From positions 110,649,195 to 110,713,194 of the forward strand of contig CP136065.1 in the NCBI GenBank assembly GCA_032622095.1: 64,000 nt of DNA. Reading direction: 5' to 3'. The stretch is from Siphonodentalium dalli. Taxonomy: Eukaryota > Mollusca > Scaphopoda > Gadilida > Siphonodentaliidae. The notes under the pieces were generated by a model, which ran no database searches, had not been told where the DNA came from, and saw only the letters and a list, made by a program, of their open reading frames with translations. The position numbers and the translations under genes were made by a program. Shown here piece after piece: positions 21,540 to 33,690 of this stretch. Position 1 is the stretch's first letter, and each line of letters starts with the position of its first letter.

Positions 21540-24500
21540 CTGCAGTCATGGTGATGGAAGGGTTAGTATCAAATGTATATATTTTGAAATGAACATCAGC
21601 TGGAAGAAAAGGGGAAGGTGTTGCTTAACTGATCAATATAGCTAGCAATATAGCCAGATATATGACTACAGTGCCAGTGCATAGTCAGGGCATTAAATTA
21701 ACAATGAATATTGTTGGCCCAGGCATGGAATATGCGCTCCAGTCTGGCTTTTTGATTTCTTTAGACCCCATGCCTGCTCATTCAATCTGGTCGTGCATAG
21801 GTGGTATATATCGACTTTCAAAGCGAATATAGGTTGGTGATAACATGCTCTTGGACTCAACTTATCAGATAATGCCATATAGAATATGTGGGTGCTTGAT
21901 ATTTACATTCAAACCAATATGTTGATGATAACATGAAAAAGCTCAGTTTTCACCTCTAATTTTTTTTTTTAGAAGAAGGACTTATATTGGCCCGATAACC
22001 AGCTAATGAAGCATCACATATGCATCCCTGCATTTGGACTCTCCACATCAGATAATACAATTTGTTATGGGCATGCATAAGTGCTTTATTATATATTTTC
22101 AAAGCAAATATGATGATGATAACATGAGAATGCCAAATTTTGGGAAATGACCTAATAGCCACCCAGTGAGGTATGATATACTATGCATAGCAGATCATTC
22201 TGTTTAAGCATGTGTGAGTGACTTATATGTACTTTTAAAGTAAATTGGTGGTGAAAACATAAAAAAGCTTAATTTTCTTCACTAAATTTGGGGGAAATGA
22301 CTGGCATTGAACCTATCTTCCAGCTGGTGAGGCTTAGAATACACCCTTGCTTTTTGCTCTAAAATTCTTCAGATTAGTTCATTTTATTGTGGCATGTTTG
22401 AGTGCTTTATATTGAATTTGAAATAAAATGTGATACTAAAACATCAAAAAGCTAAATTTTACAACTAAATTTTAGTAAAGGCGAAAATACTTGTCCATAT
22501 ACATTTGTAGTAGTACTCTAGTAGCTCATGGTGGTTTTGTATGCAATTGTATGTCCAGACCTAAACTCTTCATGAATCCACTAATTGAAGGTCCAGGAAC
22601 AATATTTGGTTGGTAACACATTTCCCATTGAGGGCGAAATGGGTGAAATGGTCACGCCCGTTTTGCGCGAAGTACTACCATCCGACTTGACTATATCTCC
22701 AGAACCGTTGGACATAGGAGGTTGACTGACCACTCAAAATCGACATTCAAGGAGCTCTTGACTCTGAAAATCCACATTATGGGGGGTCAGTAATACATTT
22801 TCATATCCAAAAGTCAATGGTTTTTAAGATAATTGCCAAAAACCGATTTCAGCATGTTACGCACCACAAGTATACAATACCACCAAGGCCACAACATATA
22901 TATGACACTTTTTAAAGAACTATCCGCATGCTCTGACCGACTTAAGAGCACAATTGACCACACACAATGGGATTAGCTGGAAATTGCTGCTGAAAATGTG
23001 TTGACCCCGACACACAACATATGCTCTTCCCGACATTGAACATGCCTTGGAAACTGGTGTGCTTTACCAAAAACCAGGTAACAATTGTGCTCTAATCAAC
23101 ATAAATGTACAGATTGAACAAAACAGGTTTTCAAAATTTGTTATCAACATTTAACAGCTGATCTGATTTAAGTGACCAAGCTATGAAACATGCTAAACAC
23201 TTTTACTAAATGGAATGACCAGCTGTTTGCTTCATGCAGCAGCCACATGTTGCGATCTTAAAATGGGTATTGCATCTGGGCATAGTAAAAACATGTTGTA
23301 ATCAGATAAGAGATGACCATATATACCAGTATATATTTCAGAAGTAATCAATTCTTCCAAAAGGACACCTCATCTCACAAAAAGATTTAGGAAATGATGG
23401 AATCATCACTATTCAATTAATAGTAGAATGAGCCTTTGTCAGTCCCACATTAGTTTTGATTGGCCTTGATAGTTGCAGCACTTGCAGGTTGAAGAAAATG
23501 AGGGTCTTTAATTTCACTAACATAATTCTTCATAATAGCTAATAGCCCTCGTAACTTACCATTTTAAAGATATTTTCATTTTCAATACCACCCCAGGTTA
23601 AGTGGTCCTGCTAATTTTATATCATGCTGATGGGTACTGTTGGATTGCTATGATCTTTGTAGGTCAAAGCGATTCTGTTAAGAAAGAGTACCATCATTTT
23701 ACCTAAAGTTGGTTATTTTTGCATTGTTTGGCTAGTCCGAGCAATTTGTGCAAAAGTCAGTGTCTGTATGAAACATTCAAGAACATATATATTTCAAAAT
23801 ATTTAATGTGTACGCTGATGTTTGGTAAACAACAGGAATAGTCATCTCAATTATGGCCAGTTTGTAAAAACCAGCAGTCATTATTAAAATATTTCACAAT
23901 ATACATGTTTTTAATGTTTTCTACACATAGTGGCTTATCCTCGATTTGTTCAGATCGCTTTGCTCTACCTGAGTATCATACCAAATTTATTAGCATCACC
24001 ACTAAACTTGGGATGAATACTGCCAAATGAATATATTGTGATATATAGGGCAGTGGAAAATAATGGTTGAGTCTTTTCTCTGCACTAGTAACATCTGGGC
24101 TCCTGGGACCCATTAATATTGACAAATGCAACACAATTGAAAAATACATAGTAACTTTCCTCAAAAATAGAGTATAACCTGACAATCATAGTGTTAGAAT
24201 CAGTGTACACGTGTATATGTAGGCATGGCCATAGCATGTGTTTTGAAATACTGCAGAGTGCAGACCATAAATTTCACTAGAATATACATGTAGTTACTGC
24301 ATGTACATGACACACCTAAAGCGACTGACACACATACATGTATCTGCAGGGTTCACAATATTTGACATGTAAAGTATATATATATATATCTCCTGTGCCT
24401 ATAACACCAAACAAACGGTTTACAGTACTTTTACTGACATTTTTGGAGTGGCACATATACATACATAAAAAAATAAAAGTCAATTTAAAGGGACGAAATG

Positions 24501-25470
24501 AAAAATAAAATTGTGCAACTATAATGGAGATCTATATTGCATTACAACATCCACAAATCTACAAAAACATCTGACAAAAAAAATAATCTGAAGGATTATT
24601 TTCAGTCTTTATTACTGGATATCACACCAATAACCAATAGACATGCATTTGTTAGTATTGAACAGGACAATATCTTTTAATATTACTGCAACTGCATCTT
24701 TCTTATGGCTTGTTTTCTTACAAACTCCCAAATTTGAACCAGAAACAATTTAGGGCAAATATACATCTACGTGTACATATACATATATCAGGATATACAT
24801 ATAGGCAATCATGCCAGCCAAGCCATTATTTGTTCTAAAATAATGTACGTGTTAGGGAAATTGTAGAACCTTTATACAAAATGGTGGTGCAGCCAATCAA
24901 AATTGCTGTGGGACTGATAAAGACACAACCTGCTCGACTACCGAATCATACTGATCGATCGAATTGTATAACTCAACATTTACTAAACCTACTTGTGGGC
25001 TGAGTATAATTCAATTCAGCATCAGAATACCATAAAAACATCCTGTTCTCCCATAAGTTTAAAGAAAATAACACATTGAACTCATTTACTAGTATATTGA
25101 TAATGTGATAAATGTCATTCCATTTATAACCACCGGTCAAAGCTCAGAGTTATCAGATATTGATTTTTGATATCTGTTATTTTTCACAAGCTGGAATATA
25201 TGGCGGTCTAACATATATTCGACGAGCCGACCGACATATCCTCTTGATACCAAATTGCGTTGAACAAAATATTGATATATAACACGTTTTTGGAAAATGT
25301 TAAACTAGTGTTAACAGTGGTTCAATAGCATTATGTATTGGTAATTAATCGATTCTGATAACTAAAGCGTCTTTTGATGAAATATTGTTGTTGTTGTTTG
25401 TAACTGCATGATACAGGGACCATCAAATCGGTTTATGTACCTTTTATGGGTCATTGAAATGTAATTTGAC
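21540..25470. other. AT-rich intergenic DNA, nothing firm
   Basis: The stretch contains short AT microsatellites (for example near 24375) and loosely similar blocks with AAAAAGCT and TTCAAAG words at roughly 100-200 bp intervals (21800-22450). These may be a very old tandem repeat. No coding signal was found. Confidence 0.35.
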
Positions 25471-25499
25471 GGTTAAGGCATGCGAAAAAAGTTTACATA

Positions 25500-25945
25500 A
25501 AAGATATCCAAAATATTGAACGTGTCCATGACACAGTAGCTCAACTTTGCGAAGAAGTTACATTTTTGAGGTGAGCAATAAATGGAATGATGAATTGAAT
25601 TTTGAAATCCAAGATGGCGGCTGGCGCCATGTTTTTTTTTGCTGAATGACCCCAAAATGCTTCGTTCCCATCTACATGTCAATATCAACACCCATGACAA
25701 ATTTCATATTTTCACTTGTAGTCCGTGCCAAAGTATTTAGTCATGCAAAGGCGGCCATGTTTTTGGCCGATTCGTTCCCATCTACATGTCAATGTCAACA
25801 GCCATTGCAAATTTCATAATGATGCTAACGAAAATTGTTGACGGTCGTCTCCACGCATACACGCACACACGCGCACATGCACGGCAGATACTAAGCCATG
25901 GAAATAGCTCAAACTTTACAAGTAAAGTTGAGCTAAAAACAAATT
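25500..25945 (+). mobile_element. non-autonomous element ending in an AGCTCAA hairpin
   Basis: Two diverged internal copies of CGTTCCCATCTACATGTCAA (about 25665 and 25775) and GCGGC/GGCCATGTTTTT blocks are followed by a CACACG-rich tract. The end is a hairpin at 25905-25936 (AGCTCAAACTTTAC...GTAAAGTTGAGCT) and AAAA. Such TTGAGCTAAAA hairpin ends are common in repeats of lophotrochozoan genomes. The start is uncertain; AGCTCAACTTTGCGAAG near 25540 may be the opposite end. Confidence 0.45.
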
Positions 25946-26950
25946 ATCCATGGTGACGGGGAACATGATTATTTGAACGTGGAATTGTAGCCAATAAAAT
26001 TGCCAGTTACAACCTGATTTGGGGTGGGGGGGGGGCAAATTTATATACCCCACTTTTCGAATAAATATGGGGGATTGAATTTTGTTCGCCTATCTGTCGA
26101 GCCGTCATTCCATCCGGAAAATATGTCAGCCATGGATTATCAGATAAGAAAGGAATTTGGTATGGAGGTTAACCGAGGTTTGCCGCCATGGAGGATTTCA
26201 ACGAGGCGCCAATGGCAATTTCCATTCTGGGGTTATCATTCTTTATTTATCTGAAAATATGTTTTTCATTTGGTGCATCTACGCAGATATCTCAGTCATG
26301 ATGCACGGTTTGTCGGATGTTAATTAAATGTGGATGTTCACTGTCGTCAGTGCTTTCAATGAGTGCCCAGTAACGTCATCTGGATATCCGTTGTTCTGAC
26401 CTGACTGGCCGTTCACCATCTACGCTTAATTGCATAAACGTTTCTATAAGTAAATTGTTATCTTAAACAGTGCCTCCTTAATATTACATTATGAATAAGC
26501 TCACGAGCAAACATGATTGTCATGACTTTATGTTGCTTGCACTGATTCTCGGAATAATTTAAATATATATTCCAGTGACATATATTTGAATATATTTCAA
26601 CTAAAATTTATATATTTAAAAAAAAATAAAAATATAACTAAATTAAAAAAGAAACATGCATGTAGCAGAAACATATGTCTTCTTTTCTATGCCTGATTAT
26701 TAACTTTTTCCTCGTCCCGGCGATTAATGTATATAATTCGCCAAATACGTGAACTATTTATACCATTAAAGAAGCGGCCAAATGCCAAAAGTGGTTGGAT
26801 ATCCCTGTCATCGGTAAAACAAGTTGAAGCCAACTTTTTCTGGAAGGTGAATCTATATAATTTATTAAATTGACTCTTAGCTTTGCCGGAATTGGTAGCA
26901 GCTATGTATGGTGAGACTATTTGTGAAGGTACCCTACCGAAAAATTATCC
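25946..26950. other. intergenic, nothing recognised
   Basis: A G-run (26022-26036) and AT-rich tracts are present. No gene was supported. Confidence 0.4.
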
Positions 26951-26959
26951 TGTTTTCAG

Positions 26960-27650
26960 CGATTAACCAGCAATACCAGTTAATCATATCACCAACAAAC
27001 AGAACGTTCTATTTGTTATTATGGGGCACATGGTGATACTAGATAGGAACGTTCTTATTTTTCTGGTTTGTTTAAGATTTCACGACGTCAAGGTAGAGAA
27101 TGTAAAAAATATTTAGAGAAACTGTCGCCCATCAACTCTGTATAAAACTAGCACGCTGGACCTAGCTTATCCCGTCATATATGTTTGGAAAGTTTGGAAT
27201 ATTTTCTACCGGGAGATATTAACTTTATTATCCTGTCCTTACAAATATTTAAATAATAGGCAAAAACTTAACCCTCCCCCAATGTCGTGAAATGCGAAAT
27301 ATAGCCATCGCCGGGGATTGGATCCCAAAATATTAGAACAATTCGTAGTATTTGCTTTTCTTTGGTGTAGAACCAATGGTAAAACTCACATAGCAAGTGT
27401 AAAATGCGAATTTCCATCCATACTACTATTATAAAAGTATCAAAATCCAAGATGGCGTCCAATATAGAGGTCAGTTTTTATTTTAAGACTCAGAGAAGCG
27501 ACATACGAAAAATCCAGAAAAGGAACATCCCTAGTGGTAAAATCTATTATTGTAATGAATTTTTCATATCAAACATTAATGTCACTAAAAATTTACCCCT
27601 CCGTCTAATAAAATTCTAAAGTGACAGGTATGAATTTCCATCCATCTCTA
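26960..27650 (-). repeat. inverted, diverged relative of part of the 2.37-kb satellite unit
   Basis: The reverse complement shares ordered blocks with 33700-34230. They include ATGTTTGATATGAAA, TTTTACCACT-GGGA-GTTCCTTTTCTGGAT, TTGGACGCCATC-TGGATTTT, GGATCCAATCCCCGGCGATGG, GGTTAAGTTTTTGCCTATTATTT and GCTAGGTCCAGCG. Substitutions and indels show it is much older than the duplications inside the array. Confidence 0.7.
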
Positions 27651-29950
27651 TCTATATTTGCGAATGTATGTCTGTCTGTCTGTGTTCTATATAAATTTAC
27701 AGGGGACCATCTAGATGGCACCAAAGGGGTCTATTAGGGGTAGCTTTTTACGAGAAAGATAATGGTGAGGGTTAGGATTTTCTAAAGTGACGCCGTTGTT
27801 GTCAGGGGCAGAAAATGGGGAGGGGCAAACAAAATATTTTGTCGCGATTGCCACGAAACTTATATATAATAATCCCCATGATATAAGGAATCTGATGGTG
27901 TCGTTTAAATATGTCAAGAGTGGCGCCATTCGAGTCAGGGATGCACGGAAGGGGAGAGGGGCACCAAAATTGATAAACTAAGTTTAGCGCCGAGGGACCA
28001 TCTAGATGGCACCACACGGTCTACTAAGGATAACGTTTTACGAGAAAGATAATGGTGCGGGTTACAATTTTCTAAAGTGACAGGAAGGGGAGGGGTAGAA
28101 AAATGTTTGCCGCCGATTGCCACGAAACTTTTATATAATCATTCCCATGATATGAGGAATCTAATGGTGTGTTTAAATATGTCAAACGTCGTGCCATTCG
28201 TGTCAGGGATGCACGGAAGGGGAAAGGGGCTCCAAAATTGATAAAACTTATTATAGCGCTGATTTCCACCAAATTTATATATATATTTCTCCATGATACA
28301 AGGAATCTAATTGTGTGATTTAAGACTCCAAATTGCTGTCTTTTGGATGAAAGATTGTGGGATGGGCACTCAATTTAATAAGAATGGGTTTAGTCGCCGG
28401 TTGCCACCACACTTATACGACATCACCCCATGGTATGAGGAGTCTAATGGTGTGGCTTAAATCTGTCAAAAGTGGCGTCATTCGAGTCAGGGTTGAACTG
28501 AAAGGCAGAGGGGCACCAACATTGATACGCAATAATTTTAGCCTCAATTTCCACCAAAGTGATACGCATTCTTATCCATAATACGAGGAGTCTGGTCGTG
28601 TGATTTAAAACGCCATGTTGGTGCTGTTTTGGTGAGGAGAGATGGTGGTTAGTGGGCAGTAAATTTTAGCAAAATTGGTTTACCAAACCTATCAATAATC
28701 ATTTCCATGACATCAGGAGTCTAATTGTGTGGCTTAAGGGTGCCACAAGCTGTCACAAGTGGGGGCATTCGAGCCAGGATGCACAGATGGTGAGAGGAAC
28801 ACACAAAAGATGAACAATAAGTTTAGCGCTGATTTCCACCAGATTAATACATATTCTCAGTGATACGAGCAATCTAATCGTGTGGTTTAGATACGCAAAA
28901 TTGGTGCCGTTTGAACGAGATATATGGGGGCCCAATTTTTTTTAAGAATTTGTATACTCGCCAATTGTATACAAAAACTTATAAAAAATCATCCACACGG
29001 TATGTGGAGTCTAACGGGGTGGATTAAAGCTGTCAAAATTGGCGGCGTCATTCCAGTCAGGGGTGCACTGAAAGGGAGAGGCGCACCGACATTGATAAAA
29101 ATTATTTGATCGCCGATTTCGACCAAATTAATACACATTCTTATCCATGATACAAGGAATCTAATTGTGTGATTTAAAGACGCCAAATTGATGTCGTTTG
29201 GATGTGAGATGGGGGGGGGGTAGGCACTAAATTTGATAAGAATTGGTTTAGTCACCGATTGCTACCAACGTATACAAAATCATCCACATGGTGTGAGGAG
29301 TGTAAAAACTGTTAAAAGTGGCGTCATTCGAGTCAGGGTGCACTGAAAAGGAGAGGGGTACCAAATTGATACACATTAATATCCATGATACGAGGAATCA
29401 AATCATGTTATTTAAAGACGCTATATTGGTGCTGTTTGTGTTATAGATGGTGTGAGCTGTGGGGTGGCACTAAACTTGATTACAAAATTGTTTAGTCGTC
29501 GATTAGCACCAAACTTATAAATATTTATCTCCATGATATCAGGAGTCTAATTGTGCGGTTTAAAGATGTCAAAAGTGGTGCCATTCGGGACAGGGGTCCA
29601 CAGAGGTTGAGAGAGACACACAAAAATGATAAACACTATGTTTAGCGTCGATTTCCACCAGACTGATATATATTGTTCTACGTGATACGAGTAATCTTAC
29701 CATGTGGTTTAAATACGCCAAATTTGTGCCGTTTGTGTGAGAGATATGGGGGCCCTAAATTTGATACGAATTTGTATACTCGCCAATTTTCAACAATTTT
29801 ATATATATCCATCTCCCTAATGAGTCTAAGTTTGAGGTTTAATGGTGTCAAATGTGGAGCCGCTTGAGTCCGAAATAGGGACGGGCGGGTCACCACAACT
29901 GCTAACAGTGTTAACTTTTTACGAGGAACATAATGTTGCATGTTAAAATA
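27651..29950. repeat. degenerate tandem array, period about 275-285 bp
   Basis: The block GGCG(C/T)CATTCGAGTCAGGG(T)GCAC with GGAGAGGGGCACC recurs at about 27920, 28190, 28475, 28765, 29045, 29320 and 29580. Between these, GATTTCCACCAAA and CATGATA-AAGGAATCTAATTGTGTG blocks recur at the same period. That gives roughly eight copies with many indels. The short ORFs inside are repeat by-products. Confidence 0.75.
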
Positions 29951-32900
29951 TTAGAATAGCTCATGTTAATATTATAACACAATTGAGTCTGCCCCATTCA
30001 ATATAGTTTCCACAAAAAAGTTACAAGAGATATGGAAATGTATAGAAGGCCTGTTCAACAATAGTGGTCACAATGTGCCGTCAAATATAATTTCTTCTGA
30101 GATAAAAGAAAACGGAGTCAGTGACACATGACTTTTCAGGATCCTCCAATACTGATATCTGACAAGGTTATATCTGCCCAATATACACAGGATATCTTTC
30201 ATGTTTAAGAAAGACTCACCGCCTAACATAAACAACTCAAAATCTCACTTTGTGTCTGGCACATGTAGCTTATATAGCGGCATAGCAACAATTCTTTTGC
30301 TATGCGAAGAATTAGCCAGTATATAGCACAATGAACAGAGCAGCACCTGGACATTTCTTTATAACATCCGTATCTTATGGATATATGATAACTAGGTGTC
30401 CCCAAACTCTTAGTCAAACCCTCTAGATTGATTGGTACATCTCTATGTAAAACCCAATTGTCGTCTTTTATTGTTACGAACTAATGTATTACGATGTTCA
30501 TGTTATAACTTATGAAGTGTACGCAGTTGTAAATAAATAAATAGTTCTTTATTGGTTGGACGGATTAATCGCGATAAACAAAATGACAATCGCTCCGATC
30601 CGACAAGGCCAGCTACTACTAATATTCCGTGTGTAGGAATCAGGAACTTTATATCAAATATTTGGAGAAATATAAACCAACCAAAATAAAAACAGACTTA
30701 CCGAAATTGCGAGAATTACTTAAATAGTTTAATTTGCTGAATTACATCAACGGCAGCCGGGCGATATATAGATGTGTAAAATAAATAAATAATCGTGTAT
30801 CGATCTCCAATGCGCATTTTGACTATTGTTTGACACAGTTGATGTCATTTTGAGACATTAAGTCAGTAAAACGTTAACAATACGTAGACATCTTGTAATA
30901 ATAGAGGATGGTCATTAACCGTTACAAATAATCATGCATTCGATGCGGTGCGCAGTGGTGTTGTAATGTTCAATACCAACATTTTCAGAGAGCCTTGCAT
31001 CAGTTTTGGCCAAAGGAAACATTAAATAACAGAATCACTATCTATTGATATATGCAGTAACGCAAATAATATTGCAATATATTTTGAAATCCAGCAATTA
31101 AGATATTGATCTCTGGTTTTGGGAAAGTGCGATATGAATCCACGAACAATAAAAAGTAAACACATCATAGTAACTACCTAGTAATGTAACACGGTATTCA
31201 TCATCGCACACACAAAATGCTCTTTAATGACAAAACATGGGACCACAATGTCCACATAATGCAATCAGCGTTTTAAATATTACAGTGATCGAGAACAACA
31301 CCGTACACATATGCATATAAGTTGTTCTCGTCATATATTGCTTGATGTGCATGTTTTTCCGTACATTGACATTTTAGTCTCGAGTAATATATGCGTTAAA
31401 TTGTTGTGAATGTTAATCGGATTCATAATGTTACAAATAGAAGATACTGAGTTTCCGGGCTAGACTAATTGGAGTTGAATCTTCGATATCTTCGGCGGAT
31501 ATCGTATCTGTATTAGTTCTTTGGGACGTGGGTCCGGACTACATGTATAGTAATATATATCATGCTAATACATTTTATTGATACATAGGTGACAGTGCGA
31601 TAATCTCCACTGAACTTGCGCTTTTGTGTTCCATTCATGATTGCCGTTAGATTGTACCCATAAGCACGGCAACTCACTACCAGAATGTCACTGAAAAAAG
31701 ATGTTTTGTCCACGATTCATTTGAGTCAGGTGGCATTTGATTTGGATGAGATGGTAATTAATGAAAAACTGTAGACTAGTAGGAAATATAAACACAATTG
31801 AAATGGCGACAGGCAAAAGGCAATTCACAATAAACACTAGTCATTAGTCTTGATATTTATATATTCAAATTGTGTTTATGGTTTGGTCTATGGCGCCCAG
31901 GCCATATCACGACATTGTATGCCCATGGGTGGCGGAAAGACAGCACATATCTTACCGCGGAATCAATTTACTCAGTACACACATAAACCACCTACCCCCA
32001 AACTTGCACAGATATTCGAATGTTATTTTCACTTAACATGAACCTCATATCAGTGTTGGTGATCGGGATTCATAACACATTTGTCGTCATTGATGTAGTG
32101 TTTATGGAGATACACGTAACTGAGTGTAAGTCAGAGTGATGTGATCAACTCAAAATCACTGGCATATATAATGTTGTGTTCTTGCTTACGCAGTAGAGTC
32201 CTTTGCGTTTCTCCAGAAAACATGAAAGTGCCATGTTCAAGTGCTGATTGCTGTAAATGCATAGATTCGCATTTTATAACTCATATTCAATGAAAATGTG
32301 GAAATTTGAAATGTATTTCTCAGATCCCTCTGTCTCTATGTCTCTATAAACATGTCGTTACTGGAGTTATGTTGGACCTTTAGTCACTCAACGCTAATTG
32401 AATGGTTGGCTATCAGAGCCATGTAGTGCTTATGATTGAGAAAAGCAAATGTTGCTCATCTATATGTAGATAAATATATGTCGTTGCTATTCCATTCCAA
32501 AATATTATTATTGAAAAGTTAACTTATCGCGTGATACCTACAATCAACTATATCGGCATTAGAGCAAACAAACCAGTTGAACGGTTGTTGAATACTTCTG
32601 GCACTTCAACAACAAATCCAGCACAAAGCATCACAAAAGGACGTCTCTTCTCTGGCTGTTGTACTTCTTCACAAAATCGATGTGACATCCATATCATGGG
32701 ATGTCATCTTGTATTTTAATATCCCTCTGACAGCGAGTGTGGTTATCACCTAATTTTGTCGCACAAAATGACATCTACAACTGCGCATTTGCAGTTTTAT
32801 TCTTGGTTACGATTCTCCGAGGTACCTTTGTGCTCAATGTTATAACTTTAGAGAAGAGTGTTTTGTGTTTATTATTTCGCAAATTAAAAGAGATGTTAAT
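29951..32900. other. intergenic, nothing recognised
   Basis: No exon, RNA gene or repeat could be supported across about 2.9 kb. Confidence 0.4.
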
Positions 32901-33690
32901 GACAGAACTACTATTTCATATGACTAATGTAATGCAATGAAATGAATGTAATGAATCGCCATAATATATAGCACTGGAGACGTCATTTGTCATGTTTTCT
33001 CGTATTTGTTTTCACGAAGTATTGTAAATATGAGACACGACAAAGCTCATCTGATTTTCTGTTTAAATACTTGACCGCCATATTTTGGTCTCAGTCATCA
33101 CGCAAACAATAAATTGCCATTTAATAATGGAAACACACACTCCAGCTAATACATGTCTATAAGTAATACCACATGAGACGTTATTTGTCCGCATATCGTA
33201 TTAGTTGTTCACAGAGTGTTGACATTAAACTTAACTGCCATGTTGGCCGCCATTTTGGCGCCATAGTGGATATGATTTCTCTTTGTTTCTTTATCGTATT
33301 CAGCACGAATGAAATTCAAAATGTATGCTCTATTCTTGTTGGCCTGTACTACAGTTTCTCAGTGGCGAAAATTGTGACTGTAGGGTTTTTGTCTATTATT
33401 AAATCAATTGATAATATGGATTAATGGTGAATCTAATGTTTGATATGAAATATTATATGTAGTCTGTAGAATGATATATAATATACCACTGGGGACGTTC
33501 CTTTTCTGTATTTGTCGTATGCCCGTTCACTAAGTTTTAAAATTAAAATTGGCCGCCATATTGAACGCCATCTTGGATTATGATACTCTTCTAATAACAT
33601 ATCTGGATGGCAATTTTCTCTTGTCAATTCCTACATTAATTAAAACAAATATGCGCATTATGCGATCATTCGTGCTTCCAATCCCAGGCG
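32900..33690 (+). repeat. degenerate ~337-bp tandem repeats leading into the satellite
   Basis: Blocks such as TGGTGAATCTAATGTTTGATATGAAA, ACCACTGGGGACGTTCC and GCCGCCATATTGAACGCC at 33420-33600 recur 337 bp later inside the first 2.37-kb unit (33761 onward). Weaker versions lie about 340 bp earlier (33090-33260) and again near 32960. The satellite unit therefore begins with the best-preserved copy of an older tandem repeat. Confidence 0.65.
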
